Assembly (NCBI GenBank): GCA_947380655.1 | Contig: CANCRX010000078.1 | Location: forward strand, 1-13,804 | DNA length: 13,804 nt | From: Alcaligenaceae bacterium | Lineage (GTDB): Bacteria; Pseudomonadota; Gammaproteobacteria; Burkholderiales; Burkholderiaceae_B | Direction: 5' to 3' | Shown: piece by piece, positions 5,838 through 13,649 of the stretch | Layout of the letters: each line of letters begins with the position of its first letter | How positions within the stretch are numbered: position 1 is the stretch's first letter | Program-made: the position numbers and the translations under genes | The notes under the pieces: model-generated | What the model was told of the DNA's origin: nothing | Seen by the model: only the letters and a program-made list of their open reading frames with translations | Database searches by the model: none

Positions 5838-8287
5838 TTTTTAGGTCGAGCTACGGTACCGATCACTCCATTACTTTCTAAAATCTGCAATTCAGCTTCC
5901 GTAAAAGATAACAAGTTCTTTAAAACCATATTTGTATGCTGACCCAAAGTTGGTGCCGGACAATTGATTGGCATGGATTTTCCATTCAGGCGAAAATAGG
6001 TAGAACTAGATATATAGTGCCCTACATGCTCACGCTCGAGTGTTTGCCAGAAATTACGATCCAGCAAATGCACGTCCCCCATCACTTGTGAAAGCGTCTG
6101 TACAGGCCCGGCAGCGATCCCCGATGCCTGCAATAACGATACGATATCAGCAACATTGAATTGCTCTGTCCAGGAAGTAATCGCCGCATCGATTTCATTC
6201 TGATTCAATAATCTTGCCTGCGCAGTCGCAAACAGCGGATTAACTAACCAATCCTCTCGCGCGATCAAGCGGCACAACGACGCCCATTGAGTATCTTGCG
6301 TAATACTCAATACGACCCACGTGTCGTGAGTCTGACAGGGGTAACAACCATGTGGCGAGTACATAGGATGATGATTGCCCATGCGCCGTGGTTCGGTACC
6401 TATTGCTGACTGCTCAATCATGAAAGGAGCCGTCAGTGTCAGCATCCCTTCGACCTGTGACATATTGATATGGCGTCCCCTGCCCGTTGAGCGCTGTACC
6501 AAAAAGCCTATCATCATGGCCGCAGAGGCATTGAGTCCTCCATTCGGATCACCATATGCATAAGAGGTCATGGCGGGCGAGCCATCCGGGTGTCCGGTAT
6601 ACAAGGGCAAACCACTCGCTTGCTCAAGCGTCCCACCGTAAGCCCGCGTATTACTCCAGGCGTTTCCTAGCCCAAAAGCAGGCATTGATAGCATCAACAG
6701 TCCAGGATTGACTTGACTGAGTACATCATAGGTCAAACCAAGTTTCGGTAATACTTCAGCGGAGTAATTTTCAATGACGGCATCAGCGTGTTTGACAAGC
6801 TCAAGGAATATATTTTTACCTTCCGGTTTTGTTAAATCAACGGCGATACCGTACTTATTGCGATTCATCAGATTGAAGTTTGAATTTTTTTCATACAATT
6901 TTTCCTGATAAAACTGTTCGGTATAGTTCGTCCCGCGCCACCAGTCCGGATAGGTGGGACTTTCGATCTTGATGACTTCGGCACCCAGATCGGCTAATTT
7001 GCGGGCCGCAAATGGACCGGCCCACCCCATCGACAGATCTAATATCCTTAGGCCTTCTAAAGGCCGTTTTTCGTTTGATGCAATCGAAGCTTCCGTAGCG
7101 AATGGTCTTTGCAGGAATTCATTTTTATAACGCTCGGTATCCGTGCCCAGTAATGGCGCGTTCCCGCCTAGCAGAGGACCGGCCTCCTCCAAACGCTGAG
7201 GCAAAATCGGTGCCTCAAACTGCACTCGTCCCAGACTGACAGGCACAAACGCCTTGCGCTCTCGGTGTACGGTTTGCTTTAAAAGTTGTGCCATGGTCGG
7301 CACGATCACTGCCGGATGCTTTTGCTCGGTCAACAATTCAAACCATTCCAGAGTCGAACGACTAGGGAAAGCTGCCACCAGGATCTCATCAATCAGATCT
7401 GCATGTTTCATCCGATCTGGACCGTTAGAAAATCTCGGATCACCTCCAAGCTCAGGTCGTCCGATCGCCTCGCACAGTCCCACCCACTGGGCCAGCGTAT
7501 TCGTAAAAATTCCGATCCAGCCATCCTGGGTTGCATAAATACTGGCCGGATGGGTACTACCAAATCGGTTCACACCCAGTCGTGGAGTATGGCGCTTGTC
7601 CTGCACCATACCAGCCTCCATTTCTACGACACTAAAAATCGTCTCGTGAACACTGAGTACATATCGACGGCTACCGTCACTGCGACCAAACCAGGCAGCG
7701 AGTCCAACAGAAAATGTAGCCAGGCCAACTGCGATACCCGTTTGCACATCATGCGGCATATGAGGAGGCCCCAATACGGGACCACTGCCATGCACAGCAC
7801 CTGCCATCGCTCTGCATACTGACTCTGCACCGACATATTCCCGGTATGGCCCTAACTCTCCAAACCAGGTTAAATCTATTGCCACCGTTACAGACAGAGG
7901 ATCCTTTTTGCTGCCCTCAGCCCAAATTGGTCTCGCCAACACTTCAACGCCTTGCGTCAAAGCCCGAGCATCTAGTATGACATCGCATGTACGGGCCAGA
8001 TCTCCTAACCATAAACGCGCCTCTGGATCCAAAACATCTGCAGCAACACTGGATTTATTCGTATTCATCCAGGCAAATAAGGCACTCTCAGATTCTGAAT
8101 CTGGAGTAGGTTTAACAAGTGGGGGGATTTTTCGCCATGGATCACCTGCTAAGGCTTCAACTTTAATCACCTCTGCACCAAAATCAGCGAACAACTTACC
8201 TGCATAGGCGATACCCGGGCCTTCGCCCAGTTCCAGCACGCGTAAGCCTTTTAGTGCGAGACTCTCTAATTGAGGATCATTCAGCAT
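5834..8287 (-). CDS. Fused double CaiB/BaiF (class III) CoA-transferase
   Basis: The product is twice the usual CaiB length (817 residues from this start) and holds two full CaiB/BaiF CoA-transferase units. Half one opens with LKGLRVLELGEGPGIAYAGK, half two (about residue 408) with LEGLRILDLSMGWAGPFAAR, each followed by the GAEVIK(V/I)E strand. Class III enzymes move CoA between carboxylic acids through an aspartyl-CoA thioester. An aspartate sits at the expected place in both halves: Asp180 (MPHDVQTG) and Asp580 (YGDPNGGLNA), exactly 400 residues apart. Known family members are interlinked dimers, so one chain may fold as an internal dimer. I prefer the ATG at 8287 because GGTGA ends 7 bases upstream; the longer frame starts at 8305 without a ribosome binding site. 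That GGTGA contains the stop codon of the carboxylase gene, implying translational coupling. The substrate is unknown; the product probably feeds, or receives CoA from, the carboxylase pathway. Confidence 0.9.
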   Translation of the reverse strand: MLNDPQLESLALKGLRVLELGEGPGIAYAGKLFADFGAEVIKVEALAGDPWRKIPPLVKPTPDSESESALFAWMNTNKSSVAADVLDPEARLWLGDLARTCDVILDARALTQGVEVLARPIWAEGSKKDPLSVTVAIDLTWFGELGPYREYVGAESVCRAMAGAVHGSGPVLGPPHMPHDVQTGIAVGLATFSVGLAAWFGRSDGSRRYVLSVHETIFSVVEMEAGMVQDKRHTPRLGVNRFGSTHPASIYATQDGWIGIFTNTLAQWVGLCEAIGRPELGGDPRFSNGPDRMKHADLIDEILVAAFPSRSTLEWFELLTEQKHPAVIVPTMAQLLKQTVHRERKAFVPVSLGRVQFEAPILPQRLEEAGPLLGGNAPLLGTDTERYKNEFLQRPFATEASIASNEKRPLEGLRILDLSMGWAGPFAARKLADLGAEVIKIESPTYPDWWRGTNYTEQFYQEKLYEKNSNFNLMNRNKYGIAVDLTKPEGKNIFLELVKHADAVIENYSAEVLPKLGLTYDVLSQVNPGLLMLSMPAFGLGNAWSNTRAYGGTLEQASGLPLYTGHPDGSPAMTSYAYGDPNGGLNASAAMMIGFLVQRSTGRGRHINMSQVEGMLTLTAPFMIEQSAIGTEPRRMGNHHPMYSPHGCYPCQTHDTWVVLSITQDTQWASLCRLIAREDWLVNPLFATAQARLLNQNEIDAAITSWTEQFNVADIVSLLQASGIAAGPVQTLSQVMGDVHLLDRNFWQTLEREHVGHYISSSTYFRLNGKSMPINCPAPTLGQHTNMVLKNLLSFTEAELQILESNGVIGTVARPKK

Positions 8288-8294
8288 GTAGCCA

Positions 8295-11200
8295 TCACCA
8301 GGCATCTACGAAACTACGACGAGGTTGACTGGCACGATAGTCTGCTGAGGCGATCCCCTTTGTGATCCAGTGTCGTGTTTGAGCGGGATCAATCACGGCA
8401 TCAATTTCGACCGCAGTCGCGACATTCAAGGCATGACCACGCTCATACATCTGCGCCACAAGTTTGTCGTAGAGCGCACGCCGCTCTGATCCTTCAGCAA
8501 CAGCTTCGAGTTCTTTTTTGAAACCCAGTCTGATCGCACCCTCAAGGCCCATTGGACCAAACTCACCTGTCGGCCAGGAAATCGTAAAGTCTGCGCTGCG
8601 AAAGCCTCCTCCCGCCATGGCCATCGCACCCAGACCGTAGGCCTTGCGCAAAGCAATCGCGAGCAAAGGGACACGTAACTTAGCCCCAACAAGAAACATG
8701 CGCGAGACATGCCGGACTTGGGCCTGCGCCTCGACCTCAGGTCCCACCATAAATCCTGGGGTATCGATCAAAGAAATAATGGGTAAGCCGTGTGCGTCAC
8801 AGAGTTGCATGAAACGCGCAGCTTTATCTCCCGCATCCGCATCAATCGCTCCGCCTAGATATTTAGGATTATTAGCCATAATGCCAACGGAGCGACCTTC
8901 AATTCTGGCTAAAGCAGTATGGATACCCACCCCAAACCCTGCACGCAACTCCAAAACGCTCGCGATATCTGCAATCCCTTGAATTGCTTTAAGCGTGTCA
9001 TACGCGAGCAGTCTATTTTCAGGAATAACATTGCGCAACAGGCGTGCATCATGCTCGCTCCATTGTGCAACGGGACCTTGAAACATGGAAAGATAGTGTT
9101 TGGCCACACTGACTGCCTGGGCCTCATTTTCAACCAGCACATCAATCACGCCATTAGCAAACTGAACACTTGCCGGCCCGACATCCTCAGGGCGAAATAC
9201 CCCAAGTCCCCCACCCTCAATCATGGCAGGCCCCGCCATGCCGATATTGGCTGACCGGTCTGCAATAATTACGTCACAACAGCCTAAAAAGGCTGCGTTA
9301 CCTGCGAAACATCGTCCAGAAACAATACCCACAACAGGCACTTCACCACTGAGATCGGCAAAAGCGGCAAACGAGGGCTGATGCAATCCCGATATAGAAG
9401 GCACATCTACATCGCCTGGACGACCACCACCACCTTCGGCAAACAATACGAAAGGATGCTTATTACGCAAGGCAACCTCGACGATGCGATCCGTCTTGAC
9501 ATGGTTACGTTTACCCTGCGTCCCTGCAAGTACTGTCGCGTCATAGGCCATCACAGCGCTCAAGGCTCGCTCTTTACCCACTAACGCACCGTTAATCTCT
9601 CCTATACCCGTCACAAGGCCATCAGCAGGCGTATTAACGATTAAATCCTCTCGCGTTCGTCGTGTCGCCTGTGCGGCTAATGCCAAGCCACCGTATTCAT
9701 TAAAGGTGTCCTGATCACATAAATCGGCAACGTTTTCTCGCGCAGTCCTTTGCTGGCGAGAACGCCTGCGGGCAACAGCCTCAGGGCGATTTTCATCCCA
9801 TAAATACGCATGACGATCTATTACTTTTTGCAAATCCTCACGTACTGCATTTGGATCTTGTGCGAGTGCAATCGGCTCATACTCATTTTGAGTGACCTCG
9901 GTTGGGGCCAAAACACCGAGAATATGACCTAAGCTAACCACGTCACCAACTTTGCCGCGTATGTCAGTGACGCGTCCGGCAATATCTGCAGTCACAAGAT
10001 GCTGCATTTTCATCGATTCGATAACCGCTAATGTGTCCCCAGGCAAAACCAAATCATTCAACAAAACAGCAATTTCAACCAAAACACCATTGGTGACCGC
10101 ACGAAAAGCACTTAAGCTTTTGTCTTCAAGTTCTTCCTGGACATCTTGGACTGTTTTTATATTTTCAAATACAACAGACGGATTTTCTAACTGTTTGCGC
10201 TGGGCTTGCTGATCATCAAGCTGTCTCATACGAAGTAAAAAGCGATCTAAGTTTTCTGCCCAATATCGTGTGTGGATATTCTGGTTTTCAAAATCTTTGC
10301 TCTCTACAACAGCACGCAATAGCGACAAATTTGTCTGAATCCCATCGATGCGAAACTCCGCCATCGCACGACTCAGGCGTCTCACTACATCTGGAAAGTG
10401 ATTGCCAGAGCTTGTGACAATTAATTTTGCTAATAACGTGTCATAGGTTGGTGATGGTACATAGCCACTATATCCATGTGAATCGACACGAACACCCAAA
10501 CCATTTGGCGCCTCGAATTGCAACAATCGCCCTTGTGATGTGTGAGACATCCCGTTGTCATCGGTACTCTCGCAATTGATGCGCACTTGAATCGCATAAC
10601 CCTTTACTTCAGGTGGCGCATCGGGAAGCAAGCCAAGCTGTGCGAACGATCGTCCTTGTGCGATTTGAATTTGTGTTGAGACTAAATCTATTCCGGTCAC
10701 CTGCTCAGTCACGGTATGTTCAACTTGCAGTCGAGGATTCGCCTCAATAAAGACAAATCCTATTTGATTGCCAGCGTCATCCTCTTCGACAAGAAATTCA
10801 AAGGTGCCAAGGCTGAGATAACCAACACTTCGCGCCATGTCCAAAGCAGCTTGAGTCATTTTTTTGCGTAATGCAGGCTTCAATACAGGACTCGGGGCAA
10901 TTTCAATTAATTTCTGAAATCTGCGTTGCAGTGTGCAATCTCTCTCCCCTAACGCAATGACTTCACTGCCATCGCCAACAATCTGAATTTCAATATGACG
11001 AGCACGCGTGACGAGTCGTTCGCCGTAGACTTCATCTATACCAAAGGCCGATTGAGCCTCAGAGCGGCATCTTAAGTAAGCCGGCTGCACCTCATCTCGC
11101 TGCGTGACTACACGCATGCCGCGTCCACCTCCTCCCCCAACGGCCTTGATCACAATGCCTTGACCATCTTGCGCATCAAAAAATGTCAGAACTTCCTCCA

Positions 11201-11612
11201 AGCAAGCACCACCCCGTGTCGAGGGCATTGTCGGCACACCACATGCTGATGCCAAGGCTATGGCCTGACCTTTATCACCAAACTGGCGGAGGTGTTGTGA
11301 AGTCGGTCCAATAAAGATGAGCCCTGCAGCAGCACAGGCGTCGGCAAAATCTGCACGTTCACTTAAAAAGCCATAACCAGGATGAATGGCGTCAGCGCCA
11401 ATGTGTAAAGCTTGTAAGATAATTTCTTCGATATCCAAATAAGCAGATGGACCACTTTTTGAAAGCGCTATCGCCTCCTCAGCCAATCGTAGATGGGAAC
11501 TCGTTGCGTCATCTTGAGCATAAACAGCGACTGACTGCATCCCCAGATCAGCGACTGCACGTATAACACGTACAGCGATCTCGCCTCGATTAGCTATTAA
11601 GACTTTTTTCAA
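8295..11612 (-). CDS. Single-chain biotin-dependent acyl-CoA carboxylase (BC-BCCP-CT)
   Basis: This 1105-residue protein holds all parts of a biotin-dependent acyl-CoA carboxylase. Biotin carboxylase spans about 1-455: start KKVLIANRGEIAVR, Lys114 in GDK, glycine-rich ATP loop around 159-165, catalytic EANPRLQVEHTVTEQ with Glu290, Asn292, Arg294 and Glu298, and Arg344. The biotinyl domain (about 500-570) carries ESMKM, with biotinylated Lys535. The carboxyltransferase (about 600-1105) has its N-half oxyanion region near SGRCFAGNAAF and the C-half motif DTPGFMVGPEVE at 950-961. The order and size match single-chain long-chain acyl-CoA carboxylases (LCC type, known from mycobacteria and Rhodopseudomonas), which accept short to long acyl-CoAs; no pyruvate or urea carboxylase domain is present. 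The start is TTG at 11612 with GGAGA 6 bases upstream; the frame runs 73 codons further up but those residues match no biotin carboxylase and overlap the divergent hydrolase. It leads the operon with the CoA-transferase and Bug genes. Confidence 0.92.
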   Translation of the reverse strand: MKKVLIANRGEIAVRVIRAVADLGMQSVAVYAQDDATSSHLRLAEEAIALSKSGPSAYLDIEEIILQALHIGADAIHPGYGFLSERADFADACAAAGLIFIGPTSQHLRQFGDKGQAIALASACGVPTMPSTRGGACLEEVLTFFDAQDGQGIVIKAVGGGGGRGMRVVTQRDEVQPAYLRCRSEAQSAFGIDEVYGERLVTRARHIEIQIVGDGSEVIALGERDCTLQRRFQKLIEIAPSPVLKPALRKKMTQAALDMARSVGYLSLGTFEFLVEEDDAGNQIGFVFIEANPRLQVEHTVTEQVTGIDLVSTQIQIAQGRSFAQLGLLPDAPPEVKGYAIQVRINCESTDDNGMSHTSQGRLLQFEAPNGLGVRVDSHGYSGYVPSPTYDTLLAKLIVTSSGNHFPDVVRRLSRAMAEFRIDGIQTNLSLLRAVVESKDFENQNIHTRYWAENLDRFLLRMRQLDDQQAQRKQLENPSVVFENIKTVQDVQEELEDKSLSAFRAVTNGVLVEIAVLLNDLVLPGDTLAVIESMKMQHLVTADIAGRVTDIRGKVGDVVSLGHILGVLAPTEVTQNEYEPIALAQDPNAVREDLQKVIDRHAYLWDENRPEAVARRRSRQQRTARENVADLCDQDTFNEYGGLALAAQATRRTREDLIVNTPADGLVTGIGEINGALVGKERALSAVMAYDATVLAGTQGKRNHVKTDRIVEVALRNKHPFVLFAEGGGGRPGDVDVPSISGLHQPSFAAFADLSGEVPVVGIVSGRCFAGNAAFLGCCDVIIADRSANIGMAGPAMIEGGGLGVFRPEDVGPASVQFANGVIDVLVENEAQAVSVAKHYLSMFQGPVAQWSEHDARLLRNVIPENRLLAYDTLKAIQGIADIASVLELRAGFGVGIHTALARIEGRSVGIMANNPKYLGGAIDADAGDKAARFMQLCDAHGLPIISLIDTPGFMVGPEVEAQAQVRHVSRMFLVGAKLRVPLLAIALRKAYGLGAMAMAGGGFRSADFTISWPTGEFGPMGLEGAIRLGFKKELEAVAEGSERRALYDKLVAQMYERGHALNVATAVEIDAVIDPAQTRHWITKGIASADYRASQPRRSFVDAW

Positions 11613-11730
11613 AATATGTCTCCATCTTTTATTTTTTATATGAAGATAACTATAGCTGTTTTGTGCGTTTATGTAGTGAAACTTAAAACGCGGTATAAAT
11701 GAGCTAAATCTTGTTCCATAAGGGGAAATC
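11613..11730. promoter_or_regulatory. Divergent promoter region between carboxylase and amidase genes
   Basis: This 118-base A+T-rich gap separates two divergent genes and must hold both promoters. For the minus strand, TATAGT (11654-11649) is a good -10, with ACTACA (11677-11672) as a weak -35 after 17 bases. For the plus strand, TATAAA at 11694-11699 is a good -10 without a convincing -35, 31 bases before the ATG at 11731, whose ribosome binding site is AAGGGG. Position makes promoter activity certain in principle; the hexamer assignments are tentative. Confidence 0.4.
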
Positions 11731-12855
11731 ATGGCTTCCAGCAAATGTACACAAGTAATCCAAGCCACTCTGATCAAAATGATCTGCTTGAGCCTTTGCG
11801 CTATCATTTCCGTCCCCGCGCTCGCATGCACAACCTTTCGTCTGCAGTCTCAGGACGGAGCATGGATCACAGGCCGTTCCATGGAACTCGGACTGGATCT
11901 CAAAAGCAATGTGATGCTGGTACCTCGCCAGTTTGCGTTGACCGCAATGCAGCCTGGTATGAAAGCCGGCATGGGCTGGAATGCCAAATACGGCTTTCTG
12001 GGGATCAATACCTTTGACTTGAATGTCGCGACCGATGGGATGAACGAGGTTGGCCTAACAGCACATGCTTTATATATCCCAGGCTTTTATGAATATCAGC
12101 CCTACTCTAGCGATAACAAAAATACCATCGCCAACACCGATGTCGTGAACTGGGCGCTGAGCCAGTTTGAAACTGTCGATCAGGTACGTGAAGCGATCAG
12201 CCAGATAACTGTCTATGGTCTGGATGTCCCAAAAATCGGTGTGCAGCCTCTGCACTGGGCAATTCGCGATGCGAAGGGTGGCTCCATCGTGATCGAGTAC
12301 GTCAAAGGTCAACTCGTTATTTACGACAACCCTATTAGTGTGCTGACTAACTCGCCCAACTTCGATTGGCACATGACGAATCTGCGAAACCATATCAATC
12401 TGACGAACGTGAATGTAGATGGTTTAAAACTTGGTTCCATGACGCTCCCTCCCATCGGTCAAGGAACAGGCTTGATTGGTTTACCTGGTGACTACACACC
12501 ACCATCAAGATTTTTACGTGCAACGGCACTAGCATTTTCAGCAGCCCCTGTCCCTACCGCTAAAGAAGCTGCGAATCTCGCCTTTCACATTTTGAATGCC
12601 GTAGATATCCCGACTGGAGCCGTCGCTGAAAAAATTCCTGGAAAAGAAGCAACCAAAGACTCACTCGCCTACGAACAAACTCAATGGGTGACGGTTTACG
12701 ACCTAAAAAACAAGAAGGCATTCTTTCGTACCTATGGCAACCTGAATATTCGTCAGATCGACTTAAACAAGGTCGATTTTTCCGGGAAGAACATTCAATA
12801 TGTTCCGATGTCACGTGAGATGGTGACTGAGGATTTAACGCCCGTAGTTAAGTAA
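11731..12855 (+). CDS. Exported linear amide C-N hydrolase (penicillin V acylase/choloylglycine hydrolase family)
   Basis: This 374-residue protein is an N-terminal-nucleophile amidohydrolase of the family that cleaves penicillin V, conjugated bile acids or N-acyl homoserine lactones. Residues 1-32 form a signal peptide ending in VPALA, so cleavage would expose Cys33 (CTTF) as the catalytic N-terminal cysteine. In mature numbering the catalytic set falls where it does in penicillin V acylase: Cys1, Arg17, Asn175 (VLTNSPNFDW, residue 207) and Arg228 (SRFLR, residue 260). The usual Asp20 is Glu (GRSMEL, residue 52). Gram-negative members are periplasmic, and some degrade acyl-homoserine lactone signals; bile salts are an unlikely natural substrate here. 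The start has AAGGGG 6 bases upstream. It is divergent from the carboxylase and only 10 bases before the ATPase gene, so those two probably share a transcript. The natural substrate is unknown. Confidence 0.9.
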   Translation: MASSKCTQVIQATLIKMICLSLCAIISVPALACTTFRLQSQDGAWITGRSMELGLDLKSNVMLVPRQFALTAMQPGMKAGMGWNAKYGFLGINTFDLNVATDGMNEVGLTAHALYIPGFYEYQPYSSDNKNTIANTDVVNWALSQFETVDQVREAISQITVYGLDVPKIGVQPLHWAIRDAKGGSIVIEYVKGQLVIYDNPISVLTNSPNFDWHMTNLRNHINLTNVNVDGLKLGSMTLPPIGQGTGLIGLPGDYTPPSRFLRATALAFSAAPVPTAKEAANLAFHILNAVDIPTGAVAEKIPGKEATKDSLAYEQTQWVTVYDLKNKKAFFRTYGNLNIRQIDLNKVDFSGKNIQYVPMSREMVTEDLTPVVK

Positions 12856-12865
12856 ACAACGCTTC

Positions 12866-13282
12866 ATGGTATCGGCCAACACCTTGCTTGATTACTGGAT
12901 GCCCAGCCAGGCAGAGGCGATCGAGGAGCTCTCCAATGCGGTGCAGACTGCTCTTATAGATTTACAGGAGCACGTATTTCCGATCAATCTGTGTCTCGAA
13001 GAATTAATCTTCAATACCATTTCTTATGGTTTGAAAGGCGATCCAACGCATCGCATTCATGTAATGATTATTAAACATCCACATGAACTTGAAATCACCA
13101 TTGAGGATGATGGACCGAGTTACGATCCTTTTTTTCATGCCGTTGAGCCAGACCTAGACCTTAGTGTCGATGAACGTCCGGTTGGCGGGTTGGGTATTCA
13201 TTTTGTCAAAACACTGATGTCTGAGGTCAATGCCGTTGCACTCAACCCTGGTAATCGCATTACCTTGCGCAGACGTATTTAA
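12866..13282 (+). CDS. SpoIIAB/RsbW-like ATPase, putative anti-sigma serine kinase
   Basis: This 138-residue protein is a stand-alone GHKL ATPase domain of the SpoIIAB/RsbW type. In partner switching such proteins phosphorylate a STAS antagonist on serine and sequester a sigma factor or other target. The N box is ELIFNTISYG with Glu46 and Asn50 (the positions of the catalytic Glu and Mg-binding Asn in SpoIIAB). The G1 box is EDDGPSYDP with Asp82-Gly83, and the G2 box is GGLGIHFVK at 107-115. The STAS substrate candidate is encoded immediately downstream on the opposite strand, stops 1 base apart. It begins 10 bases after the amidase stop, which suggests cotranscription; no strong Shine-Dalgarno precedes its ATG, so it may rely on translational coupling. 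No sigma factor is adjacent. The output could be a sigma factor elsewhere or a non-sigma target, as with BtrW of Bordetella. Confidence 0.87.
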   Translation: MVSANTLLDYWMPSQAEAIEELSNAVQTALIDLQEHVFPINLCLEELIFNTISYGLKGDPTHRIHVMIIKHPHELEITIEDDGPSYDPFFHAVEPDLDLSVDERPVGGLGIHFVKTLMSEVNAVALNPGNRITLRRRI

Positions 13283-13283
13283 A

Positions 13284-13619
13284 TCAAGTCAATGAAGCTA
13301 AGGCGGCTTCGAGACTATCATCGATCTTGAACATCGCATGAAAGCCTGATATCTGAAACACGGACAATACATTCCCGACAACATTGACAACGCGTAAATC
13401 ACGTCCCTGGCCTTTGATTAATTTTGCAGTAATCAATAAGCCACGCAATCCAGCGCTGCTGATGTAATCAATCCCACCCAGATCGATCACCAGATGGCTC
13501 ACCTGCTCGTCGAGTAGTGCACGCATCTGCGTTTCGTACATAGGCGTCGTCACTGCATCCATACGGCCACTTAAGACGATCACTGTGGCATTGGGATGAC
13601 GCTGGGATTGAAAATCCAT
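13284..13619 (-). CDS. STAS-domain anti-sigma factor antagonist (SpoIIAA/RsbV/BtrV type)
   Basis: This 111-residue protein is a single STAS domain. The first strand and turn read TVIVLSGRMDAVTT, and the conserved loop is IDLGGIDYISSAGLRGLL. Ser54-Ser55 occupy the place of the serine phosphorylated by the cognate kinase in SpoIIAA and RsbV; by alignment Ser55 is the more likely site. When unphosphorylated, such proteins bind the RsbW-like kinase and free its target. AGGA lies about 9 bases before the ATG. It follows the phosphatase gene on the same strand after a 30-base gap, a natural pairing because the phosphatase would dephosphorylate it. The putative kinase converges from the other strand with a single base between the stop codons. 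The family call is secure; the specific pathway is inferred. Confidence 0.93.
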   Translation of the reverse strand: MDFQSQRHPNATVIVLSGRMDAVTTPMYETQMRALLDEQVSHLVIDLGGIDYISSAGLRGLLITAKLIKGQGRDLRVVNVVGNVLSVFQISGFHAMFKIDDSLEAALASLT

Positions 13620-13649
13620 GATGATTTTTCCTGTTAACTGTTATTCAAA

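Noticed and set aside
7286..7822. Long plus-strand open frame of 178 codons opposite the CoA-transferase
   Set aside because: It lies entirely antisense to a well-supported coding region, its product is rich in Cys, His, Ser and Arg without any recognisable motif, and it has no ribosome binding site; a shadow of the real gene.
8281..8295. Mini-ORF ATG-GCT-ACA-TGC-TGA overlapping the carboxylase stop (TGATG)
   Set aside because: Only four codons, in a frame different from the CoA-transferase, and fully inside the start region of that gene; most likely chance.
9222..9240. Near-perfect palindrome CATGGCAGGCCCCGCCATG inside the carboxylase gene
   Set aside because: It encodes Met-Ala-Gly-Pro-Ala-Met in the carboxyltransferase domain; the symmetry follows from the symmetric peptide and is probably coincidental.
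8295..11612. Pyruvate carboxylase, urea carboxylase or geranyl/methylcrotonyl carboxylase alpha subunit
   Set aside because: The C-terminal half is an acyl-CoA carboxyltransferase following the biotinyl domain; there is no pyruvate carboxyltransferase barrel or KipA-type domain, and alpha subunits would end after the biotinyl domain.
11613..11831. N-terminal extension of the carboxylase frame up to an ATG at 11831
   Set aside because: The residues do not resemble a biotin carboxylase N-terminus, the stretch overlaps the divergent hydrolase, and the TTG at 11612 has a well-placed GGAGA and matches the family start.
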